Source of the DNA: Algibacter_G agarivorans | Lineage (GTDB): Bacteria > Bacteroidota > Bacteroidia > Flavobacteriales > Flavobacteriaceae | DNA length: 64,000 nucleotides | Direction: 5' to 3' | Assembly: GCF_039543245.1 (NCBI RefSeq) | Contig: NZ_BAABJJ010000004.1 | Location: 56,073-120,072 of the forward strand | In this document: positions 26,905-35,858 of the stretch, piece by piece | Position numbering within the stretch: position 1 is the first letter of the stretch | How the letters are laid out: each line of letters starts with the position of its first letter | Made by a program: the position numbers and the translations under genes | The notes under the pieces: generated by a model | The model's input: only the letters and a program-made list of their open reading frames with translations | What the model was told of the DNA's origin: nothing | Databases searched by the model: none

Positions 26905-27950
26905 TCTTGATGTTAAAGTATTTTTTGTATATCCGTTTTTACTCATAACCCTGTAATGTTAGCGATAACCAGCCTATCGAAGATTTTTTGTCCAAAATAC
27001 CTGCGATTGAGCTTATAAACAAATTCATTTAGATATAATTGCAAATACTTTCTCTTGATTTTATGATAATTCCCAACAAAGTTACGCTTTGCGTTACTTA
27101 TTGCTATATGCACCCATTTTAGGGTTTCTTTTGTTGTTGTTTCGCTTGATTTTTCACTAATGCGCAGTTCTACAAAATCAGCAATGTTAACATACGATGT
27201 ACTCTGGTCTGTAAAGACAATAGTTTGCTCCCCACCAACTGCGTTTTCAAAGGTTATATCTGTACCATCTGCCTTATGGTCCTCTAAAACCTTTGCCTTA
27301 AAATAACGGCATTGCCGCTCTACTTTTCCCGTGTCCAAATCTTCAAGAACTGTGCTTTCTGCCATTACCATTACGTTGGATTTTGTTTTGCTTCCTCGTC
27401 CTGCCTTTTGTGTTTTGTGGTCATTTTCAGAAGCTTCTATGGTAAAATACCCTTCGTCCATTTCTATCATGCCTTCAAGCGTATATCTGTCATCTCTATT
27501 TCCCATAGCTTTTCTTAGTTTATGGACCATAGCCCAAACTGGCTCATAACGTTTCAATCCTAATTGACGCTGTATCTCTTTAGAGGAAAACCCTTTCTTG
27601 GTTGCCGTCAACAAGAACATGGTTTTATACCAAATCAAAAATGACAGATTAGAACTCTGCATTATGGTTCCGCTACGGAGAGAAGTGCGACTTCTGCATT
27701 TTTTACATTCATAGCTCCATTGGCTTTTTATCCAATAATGCTCTGTATGTGAACAGCGTTTACAGACAACACCTAACTTGTCTCGTGCTTCTTTAAAATG
27801 TGTGCGACAGGCTTCCTCACTGTCAAATTCTGCTGTAAAACTAAAAATATTCATAACTTGGTTTTCATTAAAGATAAGGATAATTTAATAAATTATTAGT
27901 GTTTACTGATATACAATAATAATATTAAAAAAGAGGATTTTTTATGGTCT
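26900..27950 (-). mobile_element. IS1595-family insertion sequence (limits approximate)
   Basis: The transposase gene at 26943-27854 is flanked by an 8-bp direct repeat TATGGTCT at 26900-26907 and 27943-27950. IS1595-family elements make 8-bp target duplications, so the element could be 26908-27942. A 9-bp inverted repeat, TTGTATATC (26925-26933) and GATATACAA (27908-27916), lies inside but at unequal distances from those ends (17 and 26 bp). The exact ends are therefore unsettled. Confidence 0.55.
26943..27854 (-). CDS. IS1595-family transposase (ISXO2-like)
   Basis: This is a 303-residue DDE-type transposase. An N-terminal zinc ribbon (Cys pairs in CKRCSH and CKKCRS, residues about 31-60) is followed by a helical segment (TKKGFSSKEIQRQLGLKRYEPVW). 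The ISXO2-like catalytic domain starts at about residue 125, with Asp in EMDEGYF, Asp in FTDQST and the late HIAISNAKRNFVGNYH segment with Asn, as in the DDN group. The frame is intact, so the element may still be mobile. It sits in the divergent promoter region between susC and the GH2 gene, about 128 bp from susC and 281 bp from the GH2 start. Confidence 0.93.
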   Translation of the reverse strand: MNIFSFTAEFDSEEACRTHFKEARDKLGVVCKRCSHTEHYWIKSQWSYECKKCRSRTSLRSGTIMQSSNLSFLIWYKTMFLLTATKKGFSSKEIQRQLGLKRYEPVWAMVHKLRKAMGNRDDRYTLEGMIEMDEGYFTIEASENDHKTQKAGRGSKTKSNVMVMAESTVLEDLDTGKVERQCRYFKAKVLEDHKADGTDITFENAVGGEQTIVFTDQSTSYVNIADFVELRISEKSSETTTKETLKWVHIAISNAKRNFVGNYHKIKRKYLQLYLNEFVYKLNRRYFGQKIFDRLVIANITGL

Positions 27951-28046
27951 GACAGACTATAGTAAGCTCTATAGCAAAGAAACCTCAAAATGAATTTGTT
28001 CAGTTTGAGCAAATCTTTTTTATCATAATATAAATTGGATTTAAAA

Positions 28047-28106
28047 CATATGTTGTCATTTAATATTCATTTGTAGCTTAATAATTTGTTATAAATTATA
28101 AATTTC
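28047..28106 (+). promoter_or_regulatory. GH2 gene promoter: CATATG site plus -7 element
   Basis: TTAAAACATATGTTGT (CATATG at 28047-28052) precedes TAAATTTC (28099-28106), 53 bp centre to centre. The CATATG centre is 86.5 bp from the start codon at 28136, as at susC and at the T9SS gene at 11741. TAAATTTC differs from TAnnTTTG only in the last base. Confidence 0.6.
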
Positions 28107-28135
28107 GCATTTACTTTAATATTGAATCCAGATAC

Positions 28136-31100
28136 ATGAAAAACCAAATTTTCTTATTGCTTTTTTTAATCCCAATTGCTTTTGTTGCACAACAAAATGA
28201 TTGGGAAAATCCGTATGTAAACCAAATTAACAGATTACAGGCATGTGCTACTTTTTATTCTTATGAGGATGTAGAACAAGCTAAGGAAAACATACGAGAA
28301 AAGTCGTTATTGTTTAAATCACTAAATGGCGATTGGCAATTTAATTGGGTAGCAAAACCAGCTGAGGCTTCTAAGGATTTTCAGAAAACAAGTTTTGATG
28401 CTTCAAAATGGGATGTTATAGATGTGCCATCAAACTGGGAAATGCGTGGTTATGGCACCCCCATTTATACTAATTCTACCTATCCTTTTTTTAGTGATTT
28501 CCCATATATTAACAAGCACGATAATCCAGTTGGGCATTATATAAAATCTTTTGAAGTAGATAAATCATGGAGCAATAAAGATGTCATTCTTCACTTCGGA
28601 GGTGTGTCTTCGGCATTTTATGTTTGGGTAAATGGTGCGTTTGTTGGTTATAGCGAAGATACCAGATTGCCATCGGAATTTGATATCACCAAACATATTA
28701 AAGAAGGCAATAATAAAATAGCGGTTAAAGTATATCGTTGGTGTGATGGTAGTTATTTAGAAGCGCAAGACCATTGGAGAATGAGCGGCATTGAGCGCGA
28801 AGTATACTTACAGGCTGTTCCTAAAGTAAGATTGTCAGATTTTACAATTAGAACTGAATTAGATGAAAATTATGAAGATGCACTTTTGCAAATACGCCCG
28901 GAATTCATTGCGAATATTGCCGATAGATATATTGAAAAAGTAGGTCATTTTGGAGATGCGCCGTTAAACACGAAAGTGGATGATTGGATTTTAAGCACAC
29001 AATTGCTTGATGCTAATGGCAATGCATTTGGGGAAGTAATAAATACAAATCTTAAAAAGTATTTTGGAGAAATTTATCCGCAACGCGATAATGTATCTTT
29101 TGGTTTAATTGAATCTAAAGTAAAAGCTCCTGAAAAATGGTCGGCAGATAGTCCTTATTTATATACCTTATTATTTACACTTAAAGATAATAAAGGTAAC
29201 GCAGTTCAATATACAAATGCTAAAGTTGGGTTTAGGGAGTTAAAAATTGACGAACGTGGACGATTTTTGGTAAACGGAAATCCTGTGAAAATGATAGGTG
29301 TTAATCGCCATGATCACCACATGAAAAACGGAAAATCTGTTTCTAGGGCAGATATGGAAGCCGACGTAAAACTCTTAAAACAATTCAACTTTAATGCAGT
29401 GCGAACGTCACATTATCCTAACGATCCTTATTTCTATGATTTGTGTGATACATACGGAATTTACGTTATGGACGAAGCCAATTTAGAAACCCATGGTACT
29501 CGTGGTAAACTATCTAATGTGCCAGAATGGTCCAATGCCTTTCTGGAACGTGGGGTGCGTATGGTGGAGCGTGATAAAAACCATCCGAGTATAGTCATGT
29601 GGTCATTAGGTAATGAGTCCGGTATGGGAGCAAATCATGCCGCTATGTCAGGTTGGATTAAGGAGATGGATCCTACAAGATATATTCATTATGAAGGAGC
29701 GCAAGGAGATGCCACTGATGCACGCTATAAAAAGAGTTACTTTCAACTTGGAAAAGGTAATCCAACAGACCCTAAATGGGTGGATATGTTAAGTAGAATG
29801 TATCCGCAAGCCCATGAATTGCAAAGTTTAATTGATGATACCAGTTTTGATAAACGACCAGTGCTTATGTGCGAGTATGCACATGCTATGGGAAATTCAG
29901 TAGGAAATATGCAAACCTATTGGGATGTTATTTATAAAAATGATAGAGCTTTAGGGGGCTATATTTGGGATTGGATAGATCAAGGTATAGTAAAAAAGGA
30001 TGAAGATGGCACAGAATTTTTGGCCTATGGTGGCGATTTTGGAGACAAACCAAATAATGGAAGTTTCTGTATTAATGGCATTATAGCTTCTGATAGAACA
30101 CCAAAACCGGAGATTTACGAATGTAAAAAAGTAAATCAACCAGCTGTTATTTCAGAAATCAATAGTTTAAATGGTGAATTTGAAATTTTAAATCGTCATC
30201 ATGCTATCGATTTGTCAAAGTATGATTTGGTTTGGGTATTATCAAAAAATGGGGTAGAGGTGCAATCTGGAGTTTTAGAGCCTTTGGTAACTAAACCTTA
30301 TAAAAAAGATAAAATTAAAATTCCTTTTAAAACACCGAAAACAAAATCTGGCGATTTGTATTTTATTAATATTCAAGGAAAACTTAAAACCACCAATTTA
30401 TGGGCAAATAAGGGCTATGTTGTTTTTGAAGAACAATTCAAATTGCCTTTTGAAATTAAGAAATCAAACGAGAAAATTGTAAAAAACCCATCGTTAGTTG
30501 TTAATGAAACTTCAGATAAAATTACAGTAAACAATAAGTCAATGCATGTTGAAATTGATAAAAATACAGGCCTTCTCTCTTCATATAAATTTAAAGGGAG
30601 AGAGTTTTTTAAAAGCCCTTTAAAACTTAATTTTTGGAGACCAGAAACAGAAAATGATGCAGCTTATAGAAAGAGCAAAAAACAAACTAATGAACGCAAT
30701 TGGATGAAAGCAGGAGATCGGTTTAAGGTTGAAAACACTTCGATAAATTATGAAAATATGGGTGAAGTCATGATAAAAATTGATGGCAAAATTGAAAACC
30801 CTAAAACATCAGTTTCATTGGTATATTCGATTTTTGGAAATGGTCAAATTCAGGTTGATTATACAAACCATATAGATCAAAGTGCTCCGAATATCCCAAA
30901 AATAGGCATGCAGTTTGATGTTTCAAATCAATATAAAAATGTAACCTATTTTGGAAAAGGGCCACAGGCCAATTATCAAGACAGACAAACAGGAGCTTTT
31001 GTTGGTGTTTATAAAGGGGATGTAAATACTATGAGTTATGGCTATGTATTTCCTGAAGAATATGGAAACCATATGGATACGCATTGGTTTAAAGTTCAAA

Positions 31101-31363
31101 ATGCCTCAGGAAAAGGGCTTATGGTTAAAGGTGAAGTGCCTTTAAACTTTAGTGTGCTACCTTATAGCACTTATAATATTGAAGCTGCCAAACATACCAA
31201 CGAGTTAGTTGATCGTGATGCTTTAACCGTTAATATAGATCTTGTTCAAATGGGCGTTGGAGGCGACAATACCTGGTCGTTTAGAGCAGAGCCACATGAA
31301 CAGTTTAGGGTAAAACCAGGAGATTACAAATATACCTATACTTTGATTCCGGTTGAAAAATAA
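28136..31363 (+). CDS. GH2 beta-galactosidase (LacZ type), exported
   Basis: This is a 1075-residue exo-beta-galactosidase of the large LacZ architecture: signal peptide (ending FVAQ, about residue 19), sugar-binding domain, immunoglobulin-like domain, TIM barrel, DUF4981-like domain and the C-terminal beta-galactosidase small-chain domain (YFGKGPQANYQDRQTG onward). The catalytic acid/base is Glu494 in WSLGNESG, and the nucleophile is Glu580 in LMCEYAHAMGN. The signal peptide places it in the periplasm. There it would release galactose, or 6-O-methylgalactose, from imported oligosaccharides and feed the P450. It is a monocistronic gene divergent from susC, separated from it by the insertion sequence. 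Confidence 0.94.
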   Translation: MKNQIFLLLFLIPIAFVAQQNDWENPYVNQINRLQACATFYSYEDVEQAKENIREKSLLFKSLNGDWQFNWVAKPAEASKDFQKTSFDASKWDVIDVPSNWEMRGYGTPIYTNSTYPFFSDFPYINKHDNPVGHYIKSFEVDKSWSNKDVILHFGGVSSAFYVWVNGAFVGYSEDTRLPSEFDITKHIKEGNNKIAVKVYRWCDGSYLEAQDHWRMSGIEREVYLQAVPKVRLSDFTIRTELDENYEDALLQIRPEFIANIADRYIEKVGHFGDAPLNTKVDDWILSTQLLDANGNAFGEVINTNLKKYFGEIYPQRDNVSFGLIESKVKAPEKWSADSPYLYTLLFTLKDNKGNAVQYTNAKVGFRELKIDERGRFLVNGNPVKMIGVNRHDHHMKNGKSVSRADMEADVKLLKQFNFNAVRTSHYPNDPYFYDLCDTYGIYVMDEANLETHGTRGKLSNVPEWSNAFLERGVRMVERDKNHPSIVMWSLGNESGMGANHAAMSGWIKEMDPTRYIHYEGAQGDATDARYKKSYFQLGKGNPTDPKWVDMLSRMYPQAHELQSLIDDTSFDKRPVLMCEYAHAMGNSVGNMQTYWDVIYKNDRALGGYIWDWIDQGIVKKDEDGTEFLAYGGDFGDKPNNGSFCINGIIASDRTPKPEIYECKKVNQPAVISEINSLNGEFEILNRHHAIDLSKYDLVWVLSKNGVEVQSGVLEPLVTKPYKKDKIKIPFKTPKTKSGDLYFINIQGKLKTTNLWANKGYVVFEEQFKLPFEIKKSNEKIVKNPSLVVNETSDKITVNNKSMHVEIDKNTGLLSSYKFKGREFFKSPLKLNFWRPETENDAAYRKSKKQTNERNWMKAGDRFKVENTSINYENMGEVMIKIDGKIENPKTSVSLVYSIFGNGQIQVDYTNHIDQSAPNIPKIGMQFDVSNQYKNVTYFGKGPQANYQDRQTGAFVGVYKGDVNTMSYGYVFPEEYGNHMDTHWFKVQNASGKGLMVKGEVPLNFSVLPYSTYNIEAAKHTNELVDRDALTVNIDLVQMGVGGDNTWSFRAEPHEQFRVKPGDYKYTYTLIPVEK

Positions 31364-31455
31364 CCATAGGTTTGGTTAAGTAGATGACATTATTTTGAAA
31401 AATAAAGAACCTGAGTCGTCTAAAAATAGGTTGACAGGTTTTAAATAAAACTAAG

Positions 31456-31483
31456 CCAGAGCATTTATTTGTTCTGGTTTTTT
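31456..31483. terminator. Hairpin terminator after the GH2 gene
   Basis: CCAGAGCA (31456-31463) pairs with TGTTCTGG (31470-31477), with one G-U pair and a 6-nt loop, followed by TTTTTT on the plus strand. It marks the right end of the polysaccharide locus. Confidence 0.75.
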
Positions 31484-31611
31484 GTTGTGTATAAAATTTT
31501 AATCTGTATTTAAAAGCTCCAAAAAAATATCAATTAGTAGGTGAAATGAATAACGATATTCTCAGCTTTAAGGGGTTTATAAGAATACATAGAATAAACT
31601 ATTGTCAAATT

Positions 31612-32793
31612 TTATTCTAGCTTGAAAGTTGATATAATAATCTTATTATTATTTAAATCTGTCGTAAAAAACAAATAGTTAGAACCACCATCTTTAATGT
31701 TGAATTTTTTTCTGATATTTTGGACAGATTCAGGAAAATTTCTCGTGGTTATGTTTGCTTTTTTAATACCTAGTTTCTTTAACTCTTTTTTGTTATAAGG
31801 TACAATGCTTTCAATTTTAAAAATCCTACCAGGAAAATCAATTAATAGATTACTAGTATATAAATGAGAGTGTCTGTGAATTTTAAAAACATTTAACTGA
31901 TAAGATATAGAATGAAATGCGCCAGATTTTAAAATGGCGCTATTAGGTTCGTATAAATAGGTGAGCGGTTTGCTGTATTTTGATTCTATTTGTTTTTCAT
32001 TTTCAATTGAAAACTTGAAATAGTCGTTGGTTTCTTTTTTGATATTAACGGTCTCAATAGTAACAACATCATTATAACCGTTTTCTAAAACCCAAAGTAA
32101 TTCTTTTACCTCGTTGTTAACAGCAACTATATGAATGGTTTTAACATGTTTTAATTCGCCAATACCAATAGATATGTCCAATAAAGGAGACGTTTTAATT
32201 AAAATGTTATTCGTTTTTTTTAAGATTAAATTTAATTGCTCTGGAATATTTGGCAAACAATCATTTAAAAAGAATACTTTGCCTTTACTATCGTGTCTAC
32301 GAGAGGGGTCAACGTAAATCCAATCATATTTTTTGCCTGAAGTTTTTAAATATTCAATACCATCAGTTTTAATGGTTTCAATATTATGAGCGCCTAATTG
32401 TTTGTAGTTGTGCTTAACAATTTTAGATAACGATTCATTTATCTCGCAATGGGTAACAGTCTTAAACTGTTTAGAAAAGTAAAAACAATCCACACCAAAA
32501 CCTCCTGTTAAATCAATGATGGATTGGCCACTTATTAGCTCAGATTTATATTGTGCTGTAGTTTCTGATGAGGTTTGTTCAATATTTAATTTATTGGGAT
32601 AATATATGTTTTTACTTGTAAACCATGTTGGTAATTTTTTTTCACAACGCTTTTTTGCTTCAATTTGTTCTATGATTTCTTTAGTCTCAACGGCATCAAA
32701 TCTCGTTCCTTTTAACAATAAAGTATTAACATCAGAATTCAAATTCAAATTTATAAATTCTTGAATGTCAATATTTAAAATAGTCTTATTCAA
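31612..32793 (-). CDS. Class I SAM-dependent methyltransferase, THUMP-like (PG_1098 type)
   Basis: This is a 393-residue methyltransferase found widely in Bacteroidota. The central domain has the SAM-binding motif VDLTGGFGVDCFYFS near residues 93-107, then the acidic loop, and DWIYVDPSRRHDSKG near 155-170. That Asp-Pro motif suggests a nucleic-acid methyltransferase. N- and C-terminal segments match the ferredoxin-like and THUMP-like domains reported for PG_1098-type proteins, by recall. The target RNA or base is not known. It is the last gene of a minus-strand run that starts with the peptidyl-prolyl isomerase at 36496 and contains two other RNA methyltransferases, which supports a role in RNA modification. 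Confidence 0.8.
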   Translation of the reverse strand: MNKTILNIDIQEFINLNLNSDVNTLLLKGTRFDAVETKEIIEQIEAKKRCEKKLPTWFTSKNIYYPNKLNIEQTSSETTAQYKSELISGQSIIDLTGGFGVDCFYFSKQFKTVTHCEINESLSKIVKHNYKQLGAHNIETIKTDGIEYLKTSGKKYDWIYVDPSRRHDSKGKVFFLNDCLPNIPEQLNLILKKTNNILIKTSPLLDISIGIGELKHVKTIHIVAVNNEVKELLWVLENGYNDVVTIETVNIKKETNDYFKFSIENEKQIESKYSKPLTYLYEPNSAILKSGAFHSISYQLNVFKIHRHSHLYTSNLLIDFPGRIFKIESIVPYNKKELKKLGIKKANITTRNFPESVQNIRKKFNIKDGGSNYLFFTTDLNNNKIIISTFKLE

Positions 32794-32802
32794 AAATTAA
32801 GT

Positions 32803-33891
32803 TTATAAACCTTTAGTTAGTTTTTTAACAATTTTGTTTTCGGATAAAAATTCCTTCAAAATAACTTTAATAGCCGTGTAAGCTGGTATGGCTATGATTA
32901 AGCCAATGACTCCAAATAAAATACCAGTAATCAAAATCACTAAGAAAATTTCAAGCGGATGTGATTTTACACTTTTTGAGAATATAATAGGCTGGCTTCC
33001 AAAATTATCAACCAATTGCCCAATCATAAAGACTATAAAAACCCAGAATGTTTTAGGTAGAATAACAAGGCTAAAAGATTCTCCAAGATTGCTCGTCATG
33101 GTAAGCATAAGCATTAAAAACGCACCAATTAAAGGACCAACATAAGGTATGAGATTTAGTAAAGCACATAAAAAAGCTATTACTATTGCGTTTTCAACAC
33201 CTATAATTAAAAGCCCTATGGTGTAAATAATAAATAAAATCAAAATTTGAAAAATAAGGCCAACAAAATATCTGGAGAGTAGATCCTTGATTTTTGTTGA
33301 AGAATTTTTCCAACGTGACTCTTTGTTATCTGGTATAAAAGTTAAAAGACCGTTTTCAAATAATCGGCTGTCTTTTAAAAAGAAAAAGGATATGAATAAT
33401 ACCGAAAACAATGCAATGCTAAAACTTCCGAGTCCACTAACTACCGAGTTTAAAAAATCTGGTATTAATGAGAAATCTATCTTTGAAAGTAAGTTAGATT
33501 CTTTTAAAGACTGCTCTACATCTATTTGGTGTAAATCAAAATAGGTTATTATTTCGCTATATAAATTTTCAATATTAGTTTGAAGTTCTTCAATATTTAA
33601 CAGTGACAAATTTTGACCCTGTTTTATAACTAATGGAATAAACAACCCGACTAGTCCAACAAAAACACCAAGTAAAAGCGCCATGGACACTATAACCGCA
33701 ATGGTATTCTTAAATTTTAATCTGCGTTCTAAGAATAAAACAATAGGTCTTCCAATTAATGAAATTACTGCAGCAATAGCTATATAGCCAATTACAGCTT
33801 GAATTTGGTATAAAAAGAAAAGTGTTAAGGCAATGCCCAATATAATGCCTACAGCTTTTAAAATACCGTTAGAAATGATGTTAGAATTCAT
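32803..33891 (-). CDS. AI-2E/PerM-family membrane transporter
   Basis: This is a 362-residue inner-membrane protein with about eight hydrophobic segments. Paired helices lie at about 10-60 and 65-92, a soluble stretch at about 93-145 (residues around EIITYFDLHQIDVEQS), and the conserved C-terminal helices around GLIFQILILFIIY, LLNLIPYVGPLIGAFLML and LIIAIPAYTAIKV. The PYVGP motif is typical of the AI-2E transporter family. Members export small molecules, and some act as Na+/H+ antiporters, so the substrate here is open. It lies 9 bp upstream of the methyltransferase gene in the same direction. Confidence 0.88.
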   Translation of the reverse strand: MNSNIISNGILKAVGIILGIALTLFFLYQIQAVIGYIAIAAVISLIGRPIVLFLERRLKFKNTIAVIVSMALLLGVFVGLVGLFIPLVIKQGQNLSLLNIEELQTNIENLYSEIITYFDLHQIDVEQSLKESNLLSKIDFSLIPDFLNSVVSGLGSFSIALFSVLFISFFFLKDSRLFENGLLTFIPDNKESRWKNSSTKIKDLLSRYFVGLIFQILILFIIYTIGLLIIGVENAIVIAFLCALLNLIPYVGPLIGAFLMLMLTMTSNLGESFSLVILPKTFWVFIVFMIGQLVDNFGSQPIIFSKSVKSHPLEIFLVILITGILFGVIGLIIAIPAYTAIKVILKEFLSENKIVKKLTKGL

Positions 33892-33912
33892 GTAGTAAAT
33901 ATATAAAACTGT

Positions 33913-34413
33913 TTATAAAAGTTGTTTGGTCATTTCATATAATGCAATATTGGTTGCTTGTACCACATTCATACTACTATTTTGACCGAACATATCAATA
34001 TGAATTACGGCATTAGATTGATTAAGAATGTGTTCTGAAACACCAAAATTCTCATCACCAATAATTAAAGCAATGGGGCTTTCTGTTGAAAATGTAAACG
34101 TATGTATAGGTTTACTTAAGGTCGTTATTTCGAGCGAAATAATTTGATAATTTTTAGATTTTAAATGTTCAACGACTTCTGATGCAGTTTCATGAATTTC
34201 ATGATTAACTGTTTTTTCTGTTGCTCTTGAGGTTTTTGACATTTTCCGTCCTAACTGAATATTTTCACCACAAAGGATGAGTTTTTCAATTCCAAAGGCA
34301 TCAGCAATTCTAAATAGGCTGCCTATGTTCGGGGCATTGGTAACATTATCGCAAACTAATGTTATTGGGAAGGTTTTAGACTGAAAAGCAGTATTGTAGT
34401 GTGTGAGTTGCAT
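33913..34413 (-). CDS. TrmH/SpoU-family RNA 2'-O-methyltransferase
   Basis: This is a short SPOUT methyltransferase of 166 residues, consisting of the catalytic knot domain without an N-terminal substrate-binding domain. Motif 1 is NVTNAPNIGSLFRIADAFG (residues about 23-41, with the catalytic Asn-x-Gly-Ser-x-x-R pattern), motif 2 is IALIIGDENFGVSEHIL, and motif 3 is IDMFGQNSSMNVVQATNIALYE. It is cytoplasmic. Length resembles TrmL- or TrmH-like enzymes that methylate tRNA ribose, but the exact position cannot be assigned. It is in the minus-strand run between the DUF4159 gene and the transporter. Confidence 0.9.
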   Translation of the reverse strand: MQLTHYNTAFQSKTFPITLVCDNVTNAPNIGSLFRIADAFGIEKLILCGENIQLGRKMSKTSRATEKTVNHEIHETASEVVEHLKSKNYQIISLEITTLSKPIHTFTFSTESPIALIIGDENFGVSEHILNQSNAVIHIDMFGQNSSMNVVQATNIALYEMTKQLL

Positions 34414-34482
34414 CTTTTTAATTAGAGTATTCAGTAGCAGTTAGCAGTTCTTTCATTGCGACTTAGCATCTTTGCGAGATAT

Positions 34483-35124
34483 TCAATTCTCAAACGCATA
34501 TTTAACAATATTGGCACCCATTTTAAGTGCTTTCAACCTAATGTCTTGCGGGTCGTTATGGACTTCGGGGTCTTCCCAGCCATCACCTAGATCGCTTTCA
34601 AAAGTAAACAATAAAATTAGTCTGTCTTCATGAAAAATACCAAAAGCTTGTGGGCGCTTACCATCATGTTCATGTATTTTAGGTAACCCGTTTGAAAATT
34701 TATAAACACTATTGAAAATAGCATGATTCGTTGGTAATTCTATCAAATCTTTATCTGGAAACACTTTTTTAAGTGCTTTTGTAATATATGGTTCCATGCC
34801 ATAATTGTCATCAATATGTAAAAATCCACCAGAAAATAAGTAGTTCTTTAAGTTTTCAATATCGGTCTCACTAAAATAAACATTACCATGCCCGGTCATG
34901 TGTAACATAGGAAACTGAAAAATATCTGGGCTGCCAACTTCAACCGTTTGTGGTTTTGGGTTTATTTTGGTATTAATGTTTTCGTTGCAAAAAGAAATAA
35001 GATTTGTTAAAGCGGTTGGGTTGCCGTACCAATCGCCACCACCTTTATATTTTAAAATGGCTAAATCTTGGCTAAATATTAAAATAGAGAAGAGAAAAAA
35101 GAAAGCAGAAAAAATAAGCTTCAT
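34483..35124 (-). CDS. DUF4159 domain protein, exported
   Basis: This is a 213-residue protein with a signal peptide (ending IFSQ, residue 18). The rest is one DUF4159 domain: LAILKYKGGGDWYGNPTALTNL, then FPMLHMTGHGNVYF, LFSGGFLHIDDNYGME and the C-terminal KMGANIVKYAF. DUF4159 has a class I glutamine-amidotransferase-like fold in known families, but no Cys-His-Glu triad stands out here. Function is not known. It lies 14 bp downstream of rsmE on the same strand, in a neighbourhood conserved across flavobacteria as far as I recall. Confidence 0.85.
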   Translation of the reverse strand: MKLIFSAFFFLFSILIFSQDLAILKYKGGGDWYGNPTALTNLISFCNENINTKINPKPQTVEVGSPDIFQFPMLHMTGHGNVYFSETDIENLKNYLFSGGFLHIDDNYGMEPYITKALKKVFPDKDLIELPTNHAIFNSVYKFSNGLPKIHEHDGKRPQAFGIFHEDRLILLFTFESDLGDGWEDPEVHNDPQDIRLKALKMGANIVKYAFEN

Positions 35125-35138
35125 ATTTTTTAAATAAA

Positions 35139-35858
35139 TTATTGCCCATTATGGACTTCGTTTACAAATGCCACGGAATGGCAAGCAACAATAGCTGCAG
35201 TTTCTGTGCGTAATCTGGTTTCTCCCAAAGTTACGGGAATAAAATTATTTTGAACGGCCATTTCAATTTCTTTAACAGAAAAATCGCCTTCTGGACCTAT
35301 TAAAATGGTAACGTCCGTTTTTGGTTTCAACGCTTGTTTTAAAGATTTTCTATCAGTTTCTTCGCAGTGTGCTATAAACAAATCGCCCGTAAAACCTTGT
35401 TTTATAAAGTCTTTAAAGTTTATAGCTTCATTTAATTTTGGAAGACAGCAGCTTAAAGATTGTTTCATAGCTGATTGTATAATACGCTCAAAACGTTCAT
35501 GCTTAATGAACTTACGTTCACTATGATCACAAATTATAGGTGTGATGCTATCAACACCAATTTCGGTAGCTTTTTCTAAAAACCATTCGTAGCGGTCATT
35601 CATTTTTGTTGGTGCAACCGCCAAATGTAAATTATAATTGTGTTTAGGTTGTAGTGTTTTAGAAACTATATTAGCAATACATTTATTGATGTTTGGTATA
35701 GAAATTTCGGCAGTAAACAGCCAGCCTTTGCCATTGGTTATGTGTAATGTATCGCCAAGGGTTTTCCGAAGTACTTTAACAATGTGCTTACTTTCTTCTT
35801 TATTAAAAGAAAATTGCAAGGTGTTTTCTGTGAGTTCCGAATTATAAAATAGTTGCAT
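35139..35858 (-). CDS. rsmE: 16S rRNA m3U1498 methyltransferase RsmE
   Basis: This enzyme methylates N3 of U1498 in 16S rRNA in the decoding region. It has 239 residues, the usual length. An N-terminal PUA-like domain (residues 1-70, HIVKVLRKTLGDTLHITNGKGWLF) precedes the SPOUT knot domain with APTKMNDRYEWFLEKATEIGV, the SAM-binding ILIGPEGDFSVKEIE and the C-terminal LGETRLRTETAAI. All are family signatures. The start codon overlaps the stop of the upstream isomerase gene by one base (TAATG), so the two are translationally coupled. Confidence 0.95.
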   Translation of the reverse strand: MQLFYNSELTENTLQFSFNKEESKHIVKVLRKTLGDTLHITNGKGWLFTAEISIPNINKCIANIVSKTLQPKHNYNLHLAVAPTKMNDRYEWFLEKATEIGVDSITPIICDHSERKFIKHERFERIIQSAMKQSLSCCLPKLNEAINFKDFIKQGFTGDLFIAHCEETDRKSLKQALKPKTDVTILIGPEGDFSVKEIEMAVQNNFIPVTLGETRLRTETAAIVACHSVAFVNEVHNGQ

